This document shows, one piece after another, positions 54,652 to 63,244 of a stretch of DNA of 64,000 bases. The translations under genes were made by a program, and so were the position numbers. Source of the stretch: Desulfobacula sp964636495 (GTDB lineage Bacteria > Desulfobacterota > Desulfobacteria > Desulfobacterales > Desulfobacteraceae); the NCBI GenBank assembly GCA_964636495.1, contig CAZWSL010000003.1, positions 88,278-152,277 of the forward strand, in the 5' to 3' direction. Each line of letters begins with the position of its first letter. Within the stretch, counting starts at the first letter, position 1. A model generated the notes under the pieces. The model searched no databases, was not told the origin of the DNA, and was given only the letters and a program-made list of their open reading frames with translations.

Positions 54652-56088
54652 TTACTTCCAATGTTTTTGCATTTGATCAAGTTCCCGGACTATTTCCGGG
54701 GACAGCGGTTCTGTTTTATGGTTCATTGCCTTGAGGGTTTTCTCCCTCAGGCGGTCTTCGAAAGTTTTTGATCCGGTTTTTTCCCAGACCGTGAGAATAC
54801 TCCTGTCAAACAGGTCCGAGTACCAGACATTTTTAAAGTTGTCCATGGTGTGTTTTTCCCGCAGATAATTACCTCCGGGGCTCACCTTGTCGATGAGATC
54901 GACAGCAACTGTCTCGTCGCTGATTTCTATACCTTTCATGTACTGATTAACCATGTGCAGGATTTCGTTAACCATGACCATATTTGCTGGCGACACCAGG
55001 GAGCCATGGTCCAACCAAGAACTGCAGTCGTGTACTAGGCTGGACCCGACAAGCCCAGCGGTCAATGTTTGAAAAGTTGCCTCTATTCCGGCCTGGGGAT
55101 CGTTAAATTTGGCATCAGTGGATCCTGAAGTGCCGTAAAAAGGAAGCTGATAGAACTGAGCCATTTCTGCCATTGCACTTATCATCAGCGCCATTTCTGG
55201 TGCGCCATAAGAAAAAATAGTGGTGCGCATGTCCATGATGGTGGTTTGTGAACCGAATATCATTGATGCACCGGGGCGCGTGTTCTGACCAAGTACCAGG
55301 CCGCTTAAAGATTCGGCACAACCCTGGACGATGGTTCCGGCAAAGGTTGCAGGAGCGCTGCCCCCCAGTTGGGGTGCTGAAAAATTTATCAGGGGGATGC
55401 TGTTTTCAACGCTGAAAATAATTTTGTCTACGGCTGGATCATAATAGGTCAGGGGCGAAATTGGCTCTGAATAGTGAACGATCGTGGGGGCCTTTTCAAA
55501 TGCTTCTCTCCCGCCACAGATCGCCAGTGCCATTTCAAATACATCTTTTTCATTTTCAACATTGTGGGTACAAAACACCAGGGGTTTTGTACTGTGAGTG
55601 AGTGCCTGACAGGCAATCACCCTGTCTGAAATTTCGGGCGCCACATCAGATGCCATACCAATAACCATGGACCAGTCAAAATTCGGCAAATGATCGGTTA
55701 AAGATGCGGTGACCCGGCAGTGTTCTGTTGTAAAGTCCTCCCGCACATTGGTTACAGGATCCAGGTATTCCATGCAGTCAAGGCTTGGGCCGTAGTACGA
55801 ACGGTCCCCTTCCAGAAACACAGAACGCTCGCCGTTCCGCTTGCCTAAAACCAGGCGGGAGGGAGCCTTTCTGATGGCATCCTCTACCAGCCAGCCCGGA
55901 ATACGGACACGGTCTCCGCTGACTTTAGCACCGGCTCCCGATAAAATTTCCCGACCCTTTTCATGGGTCATCTTGACACCGGTTCTTTCAAGAACCTCCA
56001 ATGCGGCTAAATGAATTTCACGCTTCTGCTGGTCGCTCAGTACGGTAAGACGAGGTCGATTAAACAGTCTGGGCCTTGCGATTGCCAT
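54652..56088 (-). CDS. MttB-superfamily methyltransferase (non-pyrrolysine), copy 2
   Basis: 478 residues without an amber codon. Same family as the copy at 52887 but clearly diverged, so not a recent duplicate. Visible: LERTGVKMTHEKG near residue 35, the substrate loop GSTDAKFNDPQAG near 318, DCSSWLDHGSLVSP and SPGGNYLREKHTM. The N-terminal arrangement matches MtgB-like glycine-betaine methyltransferases. AAGGA lies 10 bases before the ATG. It follows the betaine-type binding protein in transcription order. Confidence 0.85.
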   Translation of the reverse strand: MAIARPRLFNRPRLTVLSDQQKREIHLAALEVLERTGVKMTHEKGREILSGAGAKVSGDRVRIPGWLVEDAIRKAPSRLVLGKRNGERSVFLEGDRSYYGPSLDCMEYLDPVTNVREDFTTEHCRVTASLTDHLPNFDWSMVIGMASDVAPEISDRVIACQALTHSTKPLVFCTHNVENEKDVFEMALAICGGREAFEKAPTIVHYSEPISPLTYYDPAVDKIIFSVENSIPLINFSAPQLGGSAPATFAGTIVQGCAESLSGLVLGQNTRPGASMIFGSQTTIMDMRTTIFSYGAPEMALMISAMAEMAQFYQLPFYGTSGSTDAKFNDPQAGIEATFQTLTAGLVGSSLVHDCSSWLDHGSLVSPANMVMVNEILHMVNQYMKGIEISDETVAVDLIDKVSPGGNYLREKHTMDNFKNVWYSDLFDRSILTVWEKTGSKTFEDRLREKTLKAMNHKTEPLSPEIVRELDQMQKHWK

Positions 56089-56144
56089 AACAATTGTCCT
56101 TCATTGATATTGATAAATTATTTCTTACTCTGTTTCAAGGGGGT

Positions 56145-56180
56145 GGAAAAACGGCCGCATCTGATCACAGCCGTTTTTCC
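56145..56180. repeat. 11-bp perfect stem-loop between binding protein and MttB-like gene
   Basis: GGAAAAACGGC (56145-56155) and GCCGTTTTTCC (56170-56180) with a 14-base loop. It lies in the 166-base gap on the minus-strand transcript and has no T-run, so it may act in mRNA processing or attenuation. It falls inside an open minus-strand frame (about 56126-56245, ending RPFFHPLETE) that I do not recognise and take as a possible gene remnant. Confidence 0.5.
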
Positions 56181-56254
56181 ATAAGGTATCTATCCAGGGT
56201 TCCAGTTCATCATGGGACCAGTCCGGAGTCCAGGCATGTCTGAAAAACGGTTCT

Positions 56255-57271
56255 TTACTTTACTGCTTTTTTTATTTTCTTTGCAGCATCAGTAGTTACC
56301 CACTGGGTCCAGAGATCCTCGTGTTTTAATAAGAATTCATAAGCAGCATCATTCCCATCTGCCTGATTGTCAGTCATATACACCAATATGCCATTAAGGA
56401 CATCTAAGGGGAGCGTGCGTTTTTGAAGATATGTCATGGCCTCAGGTCCCCCTGTTTTTTTATAGTTATCTGCAACAATGGTATAAACCCCAGGTTTCCG
56501 CCAGGAAGACGGTTGGGGATCCGCACACTCCTGCTCAGGTTTCACAATACAGCTGTCCCAGTGTTCATTTCCGATAAAAGGGGTCTTAAAAGGCAAGGAG
56601 ACCAGTTTATATTTACCAACGAGGGCAGTAGGCGCCCAATAGTATCCAAACCAGCTTTCACCCCGTTCAACGGCCTTGGCAATGGAGCCGTCCAGACCGG
56701 CAGCCGAACCGGGATCCACAAGGATCCAGCCCTTTTTTTCCAGGTTGAACGCCCGGAACAGGTTTGCACAGACCAGTTGACAGGCCCACCCAGCCGGACA
56801 ACTGAGGATAGCACCCTTTGAAGGATCTTCAGGATGGGGAAATAGTTCGGGATGTTCAAAAACGTCTTCAACTGTTTTCAGCTCCGGATGCGCTTTTGCT
56901 GTTTTAGGATCGAGCCAGAACGCTTCACCAACTCCAGTGATGGGTTCAGTGTTTGTCACATGCAAACGGCCTTCCTCAACCGCTTTTTTCAACTGATTCA
57001 CCACAGCATTGGTCCACAGTTCCGATAGAAGATCAGGGGTACCCTTCTCATTCATCGACGTAAATGTCGGTAAGGTTGAACCCGCCACCATCTCAACTTC
57101 AAATCCATAGCCCTTTTCAAGAATAACTTTATCCAAATGTCCCATAAATTCAGCAGACGGCCAGTTCATGTCCGCAATGGTAATTTTTTTACCGGCATGG
57201 ACGGTGACTGCCATTAGAATTGCTGTCAAAATTAAAACCATTACACTCAATATTCTTTTCATGTTGCTCAT
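56255..57271 (-). CDS. Glycine-betaine/choline-type ABC substrate-binding protein (OpuAC family)
   Basis: 338 residues from ATG 57271, preceded by AGGAGG at ideal spacing; upstream in-frame starts are less likely. Signal peptide residues 1-26 (ends AVTVHAGKK). Then KKITIADMNWPSAEFMGHL, ELWTNAVV, GWILVDPGSAAGLDGSI and GYYWAPTALVGKYKL; the Trp and Tyr residues could form the aromatic box for a quaternary ammonium. No permease or ATPase gene is adjacent, so it must use components encoded elsewhere. Placed beside MttB-like genes as in quaternary-amine loci. Confidence 0.83.
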   Translation of the reverse strand: MSNMKRILSVMVLILTAILMAVTVHAGKKITIADMNWPSAEFMGHLDKVILEKGYGFEVEMVAGSTLPTFTSMNEKGTPDLLSELWTNAVVNQLKKAVEEGRLHVTNTEPITGVGEAFWLDPKTAKAHPELKTVEDVFEHPELFPHPEDPSKGAILSCPAGWACQLVCANLFRAFNLEKKGWILVDPGSAAGLDGSIAKAVERGESWFGYYWAPTALVGKYKLVSLPFKTPFIGNEHWDSCIVKPEQECADPQPSSWRKPGVYTIVADNYKKTGGPEAMTYLQKRTLPLDVLNGILVYMTDNQADGNDAAYEFLLKHEDLWTQWVTTDAAKKIKKAVK

Positions 57272-57358
57272 AAATCCTCCTATGAAATTGATTTGACACT
57301 CTTTTGAAGAAAAGGCCACCCTTTGACCTGTTCTAAAAGCGTATATTTATTTTTATCT

Positions 57359-57385
57359 TGGTGTACGTTTTAAAAACGCACACCA
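57359..57385. repeat. Stem-loop between AOR and binding-protein genes
   Basis: TGGTGTACGTTTT pairs with AAAACGCACACCA (13 bp with one G-U, minimal loop), 49 bases after the AOR stop on the minus strand. No U-run follows; terminator-like or processing element. Confidence 0.5.
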
Positions 57386-57433
57386 GGACGGCTTTTCTTT
57401 AAACTACGAGATGAAAAACAGTTAACATGCTTT

Positions 57434-59308
57434 TTAGAAATCCAAATCAAGACCTGCAAGCGTTTCCTTGGTTGGGGCACCGGTTTTTACGTCCCAGCCA
57501 CAGGCTTCATAGTATTCATCCAGCAATGCATCGTAATTTTTCATGATACATGTTTTCTCATCCTTGAAATTGCCGGATTCGGGCATGGAAAGTACTCTTT
57601 CCGGCAGCATATCGTCTTTGCGGCCAAGAGATTCACGCACATTAAACAACCGTTGCAGGTTGAGCACTCTTTCACCTACCTTTATAAGTTCTTCGGCATC
57701 AATATCCCAACCGGTAGCGCCACTTAATATTTCTGCCCAGTGGTCCGGGGTAATACCGGCATAACACATGAACTTACAGGTAGTTAAAACATCCGGCAAA
57801 ATCAGGCCGCGTTGAAGGAGAGCCGTATCTTTTCCTTTCCCCTTTTCATCCCACTGTCCGACTTTTTCAGGATCACGGACACCATATTTCTGCATCCCGA
57901 AATCCATCTTACCTTTATCATAAGACATACCATCAAGGGGTTGTATATGACACATACCCCGACTTGCAGTCCCATATCCCAGACTAAGAGCTTTGCTTGA
58001 CCGTGCATCATGGGCTGGTCCCTCCAGACCTTTGACATGAATGGCCAGTTTGTCGGCACCATTTCCTATTTTTTCGGCGGCGACTTTTACACCATTGGCC
58101 AGTATATCGCCAAACCCTTTCCTGAAAGCCATTTTTTCAATCAATAAGGGAAGTGCCTGCGTATTCCCCCAGCTCAGATCAATTCCTTCTGTTTCTTTTT
58201 TTGTTAATATTCCTTCACTGTAACAATCCATAGCAAAGGAAACCAATGCACCCGCACTAATCGTATCCATTCCCCATTTATTACACAGATAGCCGCAATG
58301 GACTGCCGCATCCATGTCTTCATTAAGAGAAAATGCCGTAAAGGCGGCTACGGTCTCGTATTCCCCTCCTTCATGTACCGGGGTTTTATAGGGTCCTTCT
58401 TTCACTTCGCAGATCCGGCCGCAGCCGATGGGACATCCGGTATAGCATTGGTTGGGCTGGACCAGAATATTTTTCTGAAAGTGGTCAAACAATCTGGTTC
58501 CTTCTCCCCAGCTGTTGGACCGCCAGTTTTTGGTAGGCAGATCGCCCGATTCATCCGCTCCCGGAAGGTCTGCGGTAGTGCCGAATTCATTGAACCAGTC
58601 GCAGACTTCATTGGCTTTTACGGTCTGCACTGCATTTTTTACGGCAGCCATAAATGCTTTGGGGTCGGCATGGGTGACCTTGGCACTGCCACCTACGGCC
58701 ACGGCCAGAAGATTTTTTGATCCCATGACCGCACCACCGCCGCTTCGTCCTGCGGCCCGGTCCCGGCACATGATGGAGGCAAACGCCACGCTGTTTTCAC
58801 CAGCTGGACCAATGCACATAACCGACTTTCGTTTCAGGTCAGCAGGCATCCGCGCTTCCACAAAATCTGTTTTTTCATATACGTCTTTACCCAGAAAGTC
58901 TGCGGCACTTTTCAATGATGCTTTTCCGTCTACCACTTCAAGATAGACCGGTTTTTCGGATTTACCTTCAATAATAAGCAGGTCAAAGCCTGCACGGCGC
59001 AAGTCCGGGCCGAAATTCCCCCCGCTCCTTGACTCTCCCCATGCGTGGCTCATGGGGGATTTAAAACAGATACTGACACTCCCCCCTCCGGGAACGATGT
59101 TATCCGAAAGCGGGCTTGTGGCAAAAACCAGCTTGTTCTCAGGCCCCAGGGGATCAATCCCGGGTGTTACTTCGTCAAACAGTATCCTGGCAGCATAACC
59201 CACACCGCCCACAAATTTCCTGGCTGTATCCGTATGAACGGCCTCTGTACTGCAATTATCGGAAGTCAAGTCGACTCTTAAAATTTGACCCATATAACCA
59301 TTATTCAT
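57434..59308 (-). CDS. Tungsten-type aldehyde ferredoxin oxidoreductase
   Basis: 624 residues from ATG 59308 (GGGGGG upstream; a TTG two codons earlier is less likely). Oxidises an aldehyde to a carboxylate with ferredoxin, in the cytoplasm. Typical N-terminus GYMGQILRVDLTS. The pterin-site RAAGRSGGGAVMGSKNLLAV lies near 190, cluster cysteines are in CYTGCPIGCG near 288, and the last one is in TTCKFMCYAG near 510. The cysteine spacing is CX3CX3C. Genes for an epoxide-hydrolase-like protein and a MoaD-like protein precede it in one operon. The aldehyde is unknown. Confidence 0.9.
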   Translation of the reverse strand: MNNGYMGQILRVDLTSDNCSTEAVHTDTARKFVGGVGYAARILFDEVTPGIDPLGPENKLVFATSPLSDNIVPGGGSVSICFKSPMSHAWGESRSGGNFGPDLRRAGFDLLIIEGKSEKPVYLEVVDGKASLKSAADFLGKDVYEKTDFVEARMPADLKRKSVMCIGPAGENSVAFASIMCRDRAAGRSGGGAVMGSKNLLAVAVGGSAKVTHADPKAFMAAVKNAVQTVKANEVCDWFNEFGTTADLPGADESGDLPTKNWRSNSWGEGTRLFDHFQKNILVQPNQCYTGCPIGCGRICEVKEGPYKTPVHEGGEYETVAAFTAFSLNEDMDAAVHCGYLCNKWGMDTISAGALVSFAMDCYSEGILTKKETEGIDLSWGNTQALPLLIEKMAFRKGFGDILANGVKVAAEKIGNGADKLAIHVKGLEGPAHDARSSKALSLGYGTASRGMCHIQPLDGMSYDKGKMDFGMQKYGVRDPEKVGQWDEKGKGKDTALLQRGLILPDVLTTCKFMCYAGITPDHWAEILSGATGWDIDAEELIKVGERVLNLQRLFNVRESLGRKDDMLPERVLSMPESGNFKDEKTCIMKNYDALLDEYYEACGWDVKTGAPTKETLAGLDLDF

Positions 59309-59329
59309 TTGCAACCCCCCATCTTAAAT

Positions 59330-59608
59330 TCACCCGCCAACAACACACCTCCTCAATTGAATACGTTGGCCGTTGAATAGTTTCTCGTTGCTGTCTCTTA
59401 TTACCCTGCCGCCGGAGGTGATCAGAACCGGTCCCTTGAATCTGTTTTCATTGTAATTCCAGATAGATTCGGGAAGTCTGGATTCTTCAAGACGGCCAAT
59501 AGACTGGAACAGATCCAAAAGGACCCCATTGTCTCTGACCTTAAGGGACAATATCTTTTGGGGATAATATTGTTTTAACACATTATCAAATTCCAGTATG
59601 ATTTCCAT
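59330..59608 (-). CDS. MoaD/ThiS-like sulfur-carrier protein
   Basis: 92 residues with a beta-grasp pattern and a free C-terminal VVGG, the end that is adenylated and thiocarboxylated in MoaD/ThiS proteins. Placed 21 bases upstream of the AOR start, a common pairing, and probably supplies sulfur for that enzyme's tungstopterin. AATAGGAG precedes the ATG; 7 bases after the epoxide-hydrolase-like gene. Confidence 0.8.
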   Translation of the reverse strand: MEIILEFDNVLKQYYPQKILSLKVRDNGVLLDLFQSIGRLEESRLPESIWNYNENRFKGPVLITSGGRVIRDSNEKLFNGQRIQLRRCVVGG

Positions 59609-59615
59609 TTTTCTC

Positions 59616-60809
59616 CTATTTCAGAGAGCGCGCAAAGGCCCTGATATCATCCACCAGAAGATCACCATCTTCCAGGGCGGCAAAGTGACCACCGTGATCC
59701 ATTTCGGTCCAGCGCGTGATGTTGTACATCCGTTCACAATACGAACGGGGCGGCCATGGCAGCATCTCCGCCGGGAACAAAGCGCAGGCGGTCGGAACTT
59801 CAACCTTCCGGCCGTCAGCTCCCAGTACCCGTCCGCAGCCTTCAAGGCCTCTTTTTCCTCCAGGACCCATGATACCCTCCCCTTCTTCCCGACGGCCAAA
59901 GTAGACCCATGAGGCGGTGTTAAAGGTATTGGTGACAATGTAAACCATGATATTGGTTAAAAGCGTATCTTTTGAATGGGCGCTTTCGATGTTATCACCT
60001 TCAGTGTCGGACCAGGTCTGGAATTTTTCAAGGATCCATGCGGCAACCCCAACCGGGCTGTCAGCCATGGCATATCCCAGCGTTTGTGGTTTGGTGGCCT
60101 GCAGGGTTCTGTATCCGTCTTCCATAATCTGATCCCGTTCCAATTTTTCCTGCCAAGCTATTTCTTCAGGGGTCTGGGGACCGTCTACATGACGCATACC
60201 GGCGCAATTCACATGGATACCCATGCAGGAATGAGCATGGTCATATCCTATCCAATTGGAGACCACACTTCCCCAGTCACCGCCCTGGGCCAGGTAATTT
60301 TTGTACCCCAGGATCTCTGTCATGAGTGTATTAAACATTTCTGCCATTTTCCGGGGCCCCATTGGCCGGGAGGGACGTCCTGAGAATCCGAATCCGGGTA
60401 GGGATGGGGCGATGACGTCAAAAGCATCTTCTTCATTACCGCCAAAACGTTCCGGATGTGCCAGAGGCTCAATAATATCAAGAAATTCAACAACAGATCC
60501 GGGCCAGCCATGATTGATGAGCAGCGGTGTGGGTGAATGACCGCTTCCTTTCTCTATTATAAAATGAACATCAATGCCGTCAACAGGTGCTTTAAAATGA
60601 GAAAATTTATTTATTTTGGCTTCCCATTTACGCCAGTCATACTCTTCTACCCAGTAGGCGCAGAATTCTTTGAGGTAATCCATGTTGGTGCCGTAAAGCC
60701 AGCCTCCGTCATCCGGCATTTCAATGTTGTTCCAGGGGTATTCCTCTACCCTGGTTTTTATATACGCCAATGTTTTATCTGATATGTTAATTTCAAATGG
60801 GTTTAGCAT
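59616..60809 (-). CDS. Epoxide-hydrolase-like alpha/beta hydrolase (EHN family)
   Basis: 397 residues. N-terminal EHN domain (residues 1-110: PFEINISDKTLAYIKTRVEE), oxyanion HGWPGSVVEF near 100, PGFGFSG, nucleophile Asp in AQGGDWGSVV near 178, and catalytic His in DHGGHFAALE near 377. The family opens epoxides to diols; here it may act on the compound whose aldehyde the AOR oxidises. AAGGAG precedes the ATG. First gene of the minus-strand cargo operon. Confidence 0.86.
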   Translation of the reverse strand: MLNPFEINISDKTLAYIKTRVEEYPWNNIEMPDDGGWLYGTNMDYLKEFCAYWVEEYDWRKWEAKINKFSHFKAPVDGIDVHFIIEKGSGHSPTPLLINHGWPGSVVEFLDIIEPLAHPERFGGNEEDAFDVIAPSLPGFGFSGRPSRPMGPRKMAEMFNTLMTEILGYKNYLAQGGDWGSVVSNWIGYDHAHSCMGIHVNCAGMRHVDGPQTPEEIAWQEKLERDQIMEDGYRTLQATKPQTLGYAMADSPVGVAAWILEKFQTWSDTEGDNIESAHSKDTLLTNIMVYIVTNTFNTASWVYFGRREEGEGIMGPGGKRGLEGCGRVLGADGRKVEVPTACALFPAEMLPWPPRSYCERMYNITRWTEMDHGGHFAALEDGDLLVDDIRAFARSLK

Positions 60810-60894
60810 CAGGAAGACTCCTTATAATCATATAATATCAACAGGATTTTCTTGCCGGTTTCATTTGAGTCTGACAAGATGAAAAGAAAAATTC

Positions 60895-60910
60895 CATGAT
60901 CCCGATCATG
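60895..60910. promoter_or_regulatory. 16-bp palindrome, candidate Crp/Fnr-family site
   Basis: CATGATC-CC-GATCATG, perfect 7-bp arms, 86 bases upstream of the epoxide-hydrolase-like gene and next to a Crp/Fnr gene. Control of the operon by that regulator is inferred. Confidence 0.45.
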
Positions 60911-61004
60911 TTGGAAAGATTTTTTTTAATGATGCGGAGTTTAAAAAGAATTTTTTTACCCAACATCGAAAAGGATTAAATCAAACGATCACATCACAAT
61001 TTTT

Positions 61005-61184
61005 ATGAATAGTGGTAACCCCAATATAGTGCAACTAATTAGGATGATGGATGATAAAGACGCTGTTTCCAAAATTGCAGTTCAGTGCTGGTCAGCTCCT
61101 TGTGGTGGGTGGTTTTTCGAAGTGATTATTTCTAATCCTTGTATCCACAGAATTGTTAGGGAAAATCTAAAAAAAGATGATTAA
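61005..61184 (+). CDS. Possible 59-residue Trp/Cys-containing protein
   Basis: ATG 61005 to TAA 61182-61184 encodes MNSGNPNIVQLIRMMDDKDA, then a segment with CWSAPCGGWFFEVI, ending ENLKKDD. It has no ribosome site that I can see and no family I know. It is the only protein-like frame in the 418 bases 60810-61227. It could be a gene end left by a rearrangement. Confidence 0.35.
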   Translation: MNSGNPNIVQLIRMMDDKDAVSKIAVQCWSAPCGGWFFEVIISNPCIHRIVRENLKKDD

Positions 61185-61227
61185 ATTGGATTAGAATCTG
61201 CCTTGATATAGGGACCACTATAGTACT

Positions 61228-61917
61228 TCAAATGATAAGATCCCCGAATTCCCTGTCATCCAGAGCTTTTGGGTTCAGTATCTGGATCTGCCCACGTCGG
61301 GTCTCTATCATACCCAGATCACGGAGGCGGCCCATGGTCCTGAGCGTGGATTCAGGGGTGGTGCCGGCAATTTCAGAGATTTCAACGCTGGTAAAAAGAA
61401 GAGGAGAGCCAAATTTACTGTGGAGAGTGGACAGGACACGCATAATACGGTTTTCTACGTTTTTTTCCATAAAATCCATAATCCTGGAACATGAAGAGTC
61501 AAAAGCTAAACCAATGATCCGAAGTAGGTTTACAATAGTAGAGGGGTACTTTTCCACAAAAGGAATAAAGTTCTCTGCTCGAACCCTGAGGCAATGAGTG
61601 GTTTTAATAGCCTGTGCTTCTAAGATACGGGGATGGTTCAGGTAAGGGCTTAATAAATTAAAACATTCCCCGTCCTTTACCAAGAGTATCGTGACTCGCC
61701 GTCCTGAAGATGAACTTATACTGACCCTGAGCAACCCTGATGCCACGAAGAGAACGTCGGTATATCCATCCTCTGCCCTTGAAACAATGGTAGTGTCAGG
61801 AAAGGTTACAAAATCTGAAATGGCTGCCAGGTTCGCAATGATCTCGGGAGAAAGTCCCTGGCAGAAAAGAGAACGGTGTAAATAGAATTGTTTATCATCC
61901 GGTGTAAAGTTTTTCAT
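61228..61917 (-). CDS. Crp/Fnr-family transcriptional regulator
   Basis: 229 residues. Cyclic-nucleotide-binding-like beta-roll (residues 20-135: VLFVASGLLRVSISSSSGRR), dimer helix, and a C-terminal HTH: SVEISEIAGTTPESTLRTMG with wing MIETRRGQIQILN. There is no N-terminal cysteine cluster, so it is not an oxygen-sensing FNR; the effector is unknown. Transcribed in the same direction as the cargo operon and separated by 418 bases that contain a 16-bp palindrome. Confidence 0.87.
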   Translation of the reverse strand: MKNFTPDDKQFYLHRSLFCQGLSPEIIANLAAISDFVTFPDTTIVSRAEDGYTDVLFVASGLLRVSISSSSGRRVTILLVKDGECFNLLSPYLNHPRILEAQAIKTTHCLRVRAENFIPFVEKYPSTIVNLLRIIGLAFDSSCSRIMDFMEKNVENRIMRVLSTLHSKFGSPLLFTSVEISEIAGTTPESTLRTMGRLRDLGMIETRRGQIQILNPKALDDREFGDLII

Positions 61918-62232
61918 TTAACCTTATTTTGCAAATGAACCTTTAACTGTGTGCTCTATTATAGACCAAAATTTTTCCCAAAATTGTATTTTTGAAAAAA
62001 TAATTATGTATTGGATATATTAAGATGGACCTGAAAAGTCAATTTCTTATTATTTCTGTTAAACTTGCGTTTGATTTTTGTAAATACGAAAATCTACGCT
62101 AACATTTGGAGGCCGGGCACCACCACGGATGAAATGTTTTGCAATGTCACCACAAAACATAGCTATGTTTTAGCCGATTTCTCGAGGTGGGTTGCTTGTC
62201 TGGAAAAATGTTTACATAAAGAGGCTCTTGCA
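61918..62232. other. Spacer with no recognisable gene
   Basis: Region between the Crp/Fnr gene start and the first IS21-type end. The first 60 bases are AT-rich and probably carry the regulator's promoter. The rest has no convincing coding frame. Confidence 0.3.
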
Positions 62233-62424
62233 TGTCAATCAGCATTCAAAATTGACCCCCCTCAGCATCCAATTTTAACCCCTTTTCTGAGAAAATAAAT
62301 TTACTTTAAATACGGCTAAAGCCATTGCTCAAAAGGACTTGAAAATGATTTAATAATTTTAGAGATAATTACCAATGGGGTCAATAGTGCGCTGAAAAGG
62401 GTCAAATTTCGGCGCTGTTTTACA
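62233..62424. mobile_element. 192-bp mini-element with IS21-type ends (A)
   Basis: Left end TGTCAATCAGCATTCAAAAT followed by TGACCCC, with an internal second copy (TCAGCATCCAATTTTAACCCC-like). The right end, read inward, is TGTAAAACAGCGCCGAAATT followed by TGACCC. IS21-family elements carry such multiple terminal repeats. No transposase remains. Beyond it, 62425-62519 holds further transposon-like debris. Confidence 0.55.
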
Positions 62425-62519
62425 CCGGAGGACACTTGTATTCAAATTGACCTCTCCCATTTTCCTGATTTTTCGGTGGGGCACTGGCAGGTCAGGAACC
62501 AGTAAAATCAACACCTTTT

Positions 62520-62533
62520 TTTTCGGACGCGGG
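62520..62533 (+). repeat. Distal attachment-like repeat, left piece
   Basis: TTTTCGGACGCGGG is identical to ssrA 52504-52517. The following 9 ssrA bases are found at 63934-63942 instead, with CGGG present on both sides of the gap. Confidence 0.5.
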
Positions 62534-62734
62534 AATAGAAATATTAAGAAGAAAAATATATTATTACAGTATGCTATGGGTTTGTAGGTGGTTAACACAG
62601 TTTTGTTATAAACCACAAATTATATTTTCAGTTATATCTTGTTCTAATTTCCATTTGTCGATATAGTTGAATTAAATTATGCTTTTGTCGTTGATTACTT
62701 TTGAGATATGAAAATTGAGACAGGAAAAATTGAA

Positions 62735-63244
62735 ATGCTAAATTATTGCAGGACCAAACGGTGCTGGGAAAACCACGTTTGCTGAAAATTTCCTTCCAGT
62801 AGAAGCGGAGTGCTTAAATTTTATAAATGCTGATTTGATCGCCAAAGGTATAGCACCATTTAATCCGGAAAGTGTTGCTTTAGAAGCCGGTAAAATTTTT
62901 ATAAGAAGGCTGGATGCAATCGTTTCCAATAAAGAACCATTTGCATTTGAAACAACATTAAGCGGATTGAATTATATTGATCGCATAAAACAATGGAAAC
63001 AAATTGGTTATGAAGTAATTTTATATTTTCTTAAGCTTCCAAGCGAAGAAATGAAGAAATGGCGATTAAGCGTGTTCAACTCAGAGTTGCTCAAGGTGGA
63101 CATAATGTTCCGGAAAATGTTATTATTAGAAGGTATCATCGAGGATGGGGAAATTTTCAAAAATATTATAAGCATCTTGTCGATGCTTGGGTTATTTTTG
63201 ACAATTCAGGAGATATACCGTCGGTTTTAAAGGAAAAAACATGA
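62735..63244 (+). pseudogene. Zeta-toxin-like P-loop kinase, two frameshifts
   Basis: After ATG 62735 the frame needs one base fewer in the run CTAAATT to enter IAGPNGAGKTTFAENF (Walker A near 62751). It then stays open through FINADLIAKGIAPFNPES and FAFETTLSG to LPSEEM. There an exact 8-base tandem duplication, GAAGAAAT (63045-63052 and 63053-63060), shifts the frame. The true C-terminus continues as AIKRVQLRVAQGGHNVPENV and ends at TGA 63242-63244. All parts are recognisable for the zeta/zeta-like nucleoside-sugar kinase family. Inactive unless the errors are in the sequence. Confidence 0.75.

Noticed and set aside
52887..56088. Pyrrolysine-type MttB (in-frame amber)
   Set aside because: Both genes are open over about 480 codons without TAG, and the loop that would hold pyrrolysine has ordinary residues.
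62065..62298. 77-codon + frame
   Set aside because: Its second half runs through the IS21-type terminal repeat and it has no protein-like features.
62359..62616. 85-codon minus frame
   Set aside because: It crosses the right end of mini-element A and transposon debris; no recognisable domain.
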